A DNA stretch of 64,000 nt from Bacteroidia bacterium (GTDB lineage: Bacteria > Bacteroidota > Bacteroidia > Chitinophagales > Chitinophagaceae), in NCBI GenBank assembly GCA_030429205.1, contig JAUICZ010000001.1, positions 672,806-736,805 on the forward strand. Reading direction: 5' to 3'. The notes under the pieces were generated by a model that saw only the letters and a program-made list of their open reading frames with translations, made no database searches and had not been told where the DNA came from. Positions 60,590 through 64,000 of the stretch are shown in pieces. A program made the position numbers and the translations under genes. Every line of letters starts with the position of its first letter. Position 1 is the first letter of the stretch.

Positions 60590-61297
60590 ATGAGGTACTG
60601 TTTAGCTTTGGCGATGATATTTTGTGTGGGCTTGATGCCGGCATATGCTCAAAATACTACTATGGAAGATGAAGGAAACGACCCTGTCATTTCTACACCA
60701 TCCAGAGACTTTTTGATGCTGCAATTCATGTATAGCGGCTGGTTGAATGCGCCTGATAGTGTAAAAGCTACAGGTTTCGGAAGGTCGTTCAATGGATATA
60801 TCTGTTACGATTTCCCTATAAAAAACTCACATTTCAGTTTTGCTGCAGGTATAGGTGTTGGTGTTGATAATATATACCTGAATGATCAGGAAATTGTTGT
60901 GAACAATATTAATGATACCATACAACAAGCACTATTCATTGATGAAACGCAAAACTACAAGCGTTACAAAATGACTACTGCTTTCTTAGAAGCACCTTTT
61001 GAGTTGCGCTTTTTCGGCAATAAACAAAATAGAAACAAAGGCTTTAAAACAGCAGTTGGGTTGCGTGTAGGTACGTTGGTAGGCGCGCATACAAAAGGTA
61101 AGCAAGACGGTACTAAGATTATTTACAAAGTAAATAGCAAGCGCTATCTGGAAACCTGGCGTTTTGCAGGAACCTTCCGTATAGGCTATGGCAACTTTAC
61201 ATTGATGGGTACCTACAATCTTACCAACCTGTATAAAGATACCCAAGGCCCTACGCTTACGCCTTACTCTATAGGTCTTTGTATTACAGGGCTGTAG
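60590..61297 (+). CDS. Outer-membrane beta-barrel protein (porin-like)
   Basis: A 235-residue exported protein. After a signal peptide (VGLMPAYAQ), the mature part is a series of amphipathic strands typical of the small PorT/OMP_b-brl_2-like barrels: FLMLQFMYSGWLNAP, FSFAAGIGVGVDNIYL, FLEAPFELRFFGNK, KTAVGLRVGTLVGAH and YSIGLCITGL at the end. The FLEAPFELRF strand (so-called LEiPl region) is characteristic. It may be a channel or structural protein; the exact role is unknown. It is monocistronic with its own promoter. Confidence 0.8.
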   Translation: MRYCLALAMIFCVGLMPAYAQNTTMEDEGNDPVISTPSRDFLMLQFMYSGWLNAPDSVKATGFGRSFNGYICYDFPIKNSHFSFAAGIGVGVDNIYLNDQEIVVNNINDTIQQALFIDETQNYKRYKMTTAFLEAPFELRFFGNKQNRNKGFKTAVGLRVGTLVGAHTKGKQDGTKIIYKVNSKRYLETWRFAGTFRIGYGNFTLMGTYNLTNLYKDTQGPTLTPYSIGLCITGL

Positions 61298-61366
61298 TAC
61301 ATCCTACTCCAAAGGCAAATAGGCATTTAAAAAGCTGTAAATTAAGGTTTTATGTTGCATTAGCAA

Positions 61367-61374
61367 TAGTTTTG
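61367..61374 (+). promoter_or_regulatory. Candidate -7 box for scpB
   Basis: TAGTTTTG (exact TAnnTTTG) would give a leader of about 95 nt before the scpB ATG at 61475. Confidence 0.35.
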
Positions 61375-61443
61375 AAATCTTAATCATCACTTTTCCCCAC
61401 CTGTGTATTTCTTTTAGCCAAAGCCTCGATTAGCTTGCGTAAT

Positions 61444-61458
61444 TTCGGTATTACCGAA
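61444..61458. promoter_or_regulatory. Palindromic site before scpB
   Basis: TTCGGTA (61444-61450), one base, then TACCGAA (61452-61458) form a 15-nt perfect palindrome 16 nt before the scpB ATG. It could be a protein operator or fold as a small RNA hairpin in the leader. Confidence 0.3.
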
Positions 61459-61474
61459 TAAAACGAGGTATACT

Positions 61475-62125
61475 ATGGATATAGAACATTTGATGCCCCA
61501 TGTGGAAGCTTTGATTTTTGCCAGCGAGCGCCCCATTACAATGATGGAGGTTGTGGATATGCTCACACAGCATTTTGAAGGAGAAGAAGTACCGGAAAGC
61601 AGAGTCGCTGCCGCTGTAGAAGCAATTAGAGAAAAATATGATGCAGAATATTACCCTTTCCAACTACGCGAAGTTGGTGGAGGCTACCAATTCTTAACTA
61701 AGAAAGAATACCATAAAACTGTTTTACAGTTGAATGGTGATAAGCACATCAAAAAGCTGTCTACCGCTGCAATGGAAACATTGGCGATCATTGCTTACAA
61801 GCAACCGATCACTAAGTCTGAAATTGAATACATACGCGGTGTAAGTGTAGATTATTCTGTACAGAAGCTATTAGATAAAGAGCTTATATCTATTGTTGGT
61901 CGTAAAGAAGATGCAGTGGGTAAACCATTAATATATGGCACCTCTAAAAACTTTATGGATTACTTAGGTATCAATTCATCGGATGATTTGCCAGAGCTGA
62001 AAGATATTATGAACATTGATATTGTGATACCAACAGATGGTAGCGAGGCAGAGCCGGGGGAGCCGGAAGCCCGGGTGATGATGGTGGAAGCTGATGGTAG
62101 CTTGAATGAACAAACCGGGGAATAA
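61475..62125 (+). CDS. scpB: Segregation and condensation protein B
   Basis: A 216-residue ScpB, the kite subunit that with ScpA and SMC compacts and segregates the chromosome. Tandem winged-helix motifs are visible: HVEALIFASERPITMMEVVD near the start, then LSTAAMETLAIIAYKQPITK, IEYIRGVSVDYSVQKLLDKE, and LISIVGRKEDAVGKPLIYGT. The C-terminal tail is acidic and variable (DGSEAEPGEPEARV). scpA is not adjacent in this window. It ends at a strong terminator. Confidence 0.95.
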   Translation: MDIEHLMPHVEALIFASERPITMMEVVDMLTQHFEGEEVPESRVAAAVEAIREKYDAEYYPFQLREVGGGYQFLTKKEYHKTVLQLNGDKHIKKLSTAAMETLAIIAYKQPITKSEIEYIRGVSVDYSVQKLLDKELISIVGRKEDAVGKPLIYGTSKNFMDYLGINSSDDLPELKDIMNIDIVIPTDGSEAEPGEPEARVMMVEADGSLNEQTGE

Positions 62126-62145
62126 GAGAATTTTTTCCAGATCAT

Positions 62146-62178
62146 AAAAACCAGTTCCAATATATAGAACTGGTTTTT
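62146..62178 (+). terminator. Terminator of scpB
   Basis: AAAAACCAGTTC (62146-62157) pairs with GAACTGGTTTTT (62167-62178) around a nine-base loop, with a T-run at the end. Confidence 0.9.
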
Positions 62179-62190
62179 TGTTTGTTTAAG

Positions 62191-62198
62191 TACATTTG
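62191..62198 (+). promoter_or_regulatory. Candidate -7 box for the M28 peptidase gene
   Basis: TACATTTG (exact TAnnTTTG) lies 21 nt before the ATG at 62220, just after the scpB terminator. Confidence 0.55.
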
Positions 62199-62219
62199 CA
62201 CCCAAATCTGGTTTGAATT

Positions 62220-63857
62220 ATGTGTTTGAAGCATTACCTGTTATTCGTTGCAGCAATATTTTTCATTCAGTCTGCAACTGCACAAAAAGTATCTGACAAG
62301 AAGATCGTTAAACAATTAAAGAAAGACATCGGCTATCTGGCGTCTGATGAGCTGGAAGGAAGAAATACAGGCTCTAAAGGAGAGCGATTAGCTGCTGATT
62401 ATATTATTGAATACTATAAGAAAAACGGTATTCAAAGTTATCAGGGTAGGTACAAACACCCCTTCACCTTTGTTGTGGGCAGAAGTTTGACGGAAAAAGC
62501 AAATATCTCTGTAAATGCTAATAGCTTGAACAATGAACAAGGCTTTGTTTTAGCATTTAGCGGCAATGGTAGCATTGCAGGCGAAGTAACGCCGGATGTT
62601 ATGGAGATGAATAGTATATGGATGGTATCGATGTACGATGACAAAGATCAGGCTGATGATGCGCATTATAATTGGGAGAAAGAGGCTTTTGAGTTTTGTC
62701 AGAACGCAGCGAAGCATGGTGCAACAGCAGTAATTTTCTACGACAAGTTCGATGCTAAGTATCCGGCAGTATTCAATAAAGGCACAGAGTACGAAGCTTT
62801 ATCTATGCCGGTTGCATATATAACTTACGAGGGTTATGAAAAGCATATAAAAGGCAACAGTACTGTAAAAGTTGGTGTAGTTGCCGATTTGAAAGACAAA
62901 AAACTAACCGGTAACAACATACTGGCATACAAAGACAATGGTGCTGAACATACGGTGGTTATAGGTGCACACTACGATCACTTAGGTTTTGGTAAAAATG
63001 GCGGTAGCCTGCATGCCGCTAAAGACGGTGCGATACATAACGGTGCAGATGATAATGCCAGTGGTAGTGCAGCACTAATGCAGTTTGCGAATTGGATCAA
63101 CCAAAGTGAGTTGAAAAAATATAATTACTTACTGATGCACTTTTCTGCTGAAGAGATGGGGCTGATAGGCTCGAAGAAAGTAGTAGAGCAGTTAGGTCTT
63201 TCGGGTGATAAAATTGCTTACATGATCAACATGGATATGGTAGGCCGCTTGAATGAGGGTACACATGCTTTAACTGTAGGTGGTGTGGGCACATCGCCTG
63301 CCTGGGGTAAAGTAGTAAATGTGAACGACCCTAATTTTAAAATAGGCGTAGACAGCTCCGGTGTTGGCCCGTCAGACCATACTTCTTTTTATCATAAAGA
63401 CATTCCTGTATTGTTCTTCTTTACCGGTACACACAAAGACTACCACAAACCAAGTGATGATGCAGATAAAATAAACTACGAAGGTGAGGCGCAGATCATG
63501 CGATATATATATAACATCATTACACAGATGGAAAGCATGTCAAAACCTGCGTTTACCAAAACAAAGCAAAAAACGGTAGGTAAGGTTCGCTTTAAAGTAA
63601 CACTTGGTGTTATGCCGGATTATTCTTTCAACGATGGTGGTTTAAGAATAGATGGTGTTAGTGATGACCGCCCTGCTGCAAATGCGGGTGTACAGGCTGG
63701 TGATATCGTTATTAAGCTGGGTGAGCACGAAATACGTGGCATACAAACTTATATGGAGGCGTTAAGCAAGTTTGAGCCGGGCGAGAAGACTAAAGTAACG
63801 GTGAAGCGTGGCGAAGAAGAATTAACGATGCCACTTACGTTTACTCCGAAGAAATAA
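62220..63857 (+). CDS. M28-family aminopeptidase with PA-like and PDZ domains, exported
   Basis: A 545-residue exported zinc peptidase. A signal peptide ends SATAQ. The N-terminal LASDELEGRNTGSKGERLAADYI begins the M28 catalytic part. A protease-associated-like insert (about 90-230) follows. The zinc site is seen in VVIGAHYDHLGFG, NGADDNASGSAALMQ, FSAEEMGLIGS, NMDMVGRL and, at the last ligand, KDYHKPSDDADK. A PDZ domain (about 455-540, DRPAANAGVQAGDIVIKLG) closes the protein. It should release N-terminal residues from peptides in the periplasm or outside. All ligands are present. The gene abuts the convergent lipocalin gene with no gap. Confidence 0.92.
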   Translation: MCLKHYLLFVAAIFFIQSATAQKVSDKKIVKQLKKDIGYLASDELEGRNTGSKGERLAADYIIEYYKKNGIQSYQGRYKHPFTFVVGRSLTEKANISVNANSLNNEQGFVLAFSGNGSIAGEVTPDVMEMNSIWMVSMYDDKDQADDAHYNWEKEAFEFCQNAAKHGATAVIFYDKFDAKYPAVFNKGTEYEALSMPVAYITYEGYEKHIKGNSTVKVGVVADLKDKKLTGNNILAYKDNGAEHTVVIGAHYDHLGFGKNGGSLHAAKDGAIHNGADDNASGSAALMQFANWINQSELKKYNYLLMHFSAEEMGLIGSKKVVEQLGLSGDKIAYMINMDMVGRLNEGTHALTVGGVGTSPAWGKVVNVNDPNFKIGVDSSGVGPSDHTSFYHKDIPVLFFFTGTHKDYHKPSDDADKINYEGEAQIMRYIYNIITQMESMSKPAFTKTKQKTVGKVRFKVTLGVMPDYSFNDGGLRIDGVSDDRPAANAGVQAGDIVIKLGEHEIRGIQTYMEALSKFEPGEKTKVTVKRGEEELTMPLTFTPKK

Positions 63858-64000
63858 CTACCAACAATTCTGAACAGTTTTATTAAGCAGAGAGGTGTCA
63901 AATCCTTTCTGCTTTACTTTTTTTAGGATGTCTTCGTAAGTGGCGTTATCCATTTGCGGTGTTCTGCTCAATATCCATAAGTACTCGCGGTTGGGGTGCC
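63858..64000 (-). CDS. Bacterial lipocalin (Blc-like), C-terminal fragment
   Basis: The last 47 residues of a protein whose start lies beyond the right edge. Reading the minus strand gives REYLWILSRTPQMDNATYED, ILKKVKQKGFDTSLLNKTVQ and NCW then stop. The YLWILSRTP strand and GFDT/L pattern are the C-terminal signature of bacterial lipocalins of the Blc type, which are outer-membrane lipid-binding proteins. The expected N-terminal lipoprotein signal and GxW motif are not in the window. Its stop begins at the base after the M28 stop. Confidence 0.85.
   Translation of the reverse strand, partial: HPNREYLWILSRTPQMDNATYEDILKKVKQKGFDTSLLNKTVQNCW

Overview
The window is a chromosomal stretch of a Bacteroidota bacterium, most likely a Chitinophagia/Sphingobacteriia-type soil or freshwater lineage; the genus cannot be fixed from the sequence. 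The evidence is: several secreted proteins ending in the CHU_C (gliding-motility-associated, type B) sorting domain of the type IX secretion system (T9SS), a PorP/SprF-family protein and a PorZ-like protein; Bacteroidota-typical families (DUF5686, DUF3127, DUF6787, DUF502); promoter elements of the Bacteroidota form TAnnTTTG; and mostly absent Shine-Dalgarno sequences. The base composition and style are even throughout. I see no transposase, integrase, phage gene, CRISPR array or rRNA, so this looks like core chromosome rather than an island.

Layout. 1-6.5 kb: serC (partial), a DUF502 membrane protein, a PagL-like outer-membrane protein, an unknown exported protein, a KdsD/KpsF-type sugar-phosphate isomerase, a LutB-like iron-sulfur protein and an L,D-transpeptidase. 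6.7-9.6 kb: the translation cluster rplM-rpsI-rpsB-tsf, with a promoter and a structured leader in front. 9.8-13.7 kb: an OmpA-family protein with six calcium-type TSP3 repeats and a CHU_C secreted protein. 13.8-18.3 kb: clpC, a STAS-like protein, ribonuclease Z and a small, probably frameshifted, secreted protein. 18.4-36.9 kb is the T9SS surface block: an OmpR-type response regulator, a PorP/SprF-family protein, a 1193-aa PKD/SBBP cargo protein and a 4292-aa repeat adhesin-like protein whose gene fills 12.9 kb.

36.9-47.2 kb: photolyase, a 2-oxoacid:acceptor oxidoreductase alpha subunit without an adjacent beta subunit, a three-gene unit (VWA protein, GNAT acetyltransferase, FemAB/BioF2-like transferase), DNA polymerase I and a YkgJ-type cysteine-cluster protein. 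47.3-57.7 kb: DUF5686 outer-membrane protein, BCP peroxiredoxin, M23 peptidase, DUF6787 protein, recO, porZ-like gene, purN, an S4 RNA-binding protein and a propeller lipoprotein. 57.8-64 kb: DUF3127 OB-fold protein, a small unknown protein, a NarL-type response regulator with its histidine kinase, tRNA-His, an outer-membrane barrel protein, scpB, an M28 aminopeptidase with PDZ domain, and the 3' end of a lipocalin gene.

The strongest signals beyond routine annotation are: (i) the giant protein built from about 11 copies of a three-module unit of roughly 240-253 residues, with one recently copied segment at DNA level; (ii) eight of ten convergent protein-gene junctions abut within 2 nt or overlap by 4 nt, with no room for terminators; (iii) a set of TAnnTTTG boxes very close to start codons, two of which would give essentially leaderless mRNAs; (iv) hairpin-forming leaders before rplM and rnz; and (v) a signal peptide encoded out of frame with its mature domain downstream of rnz.
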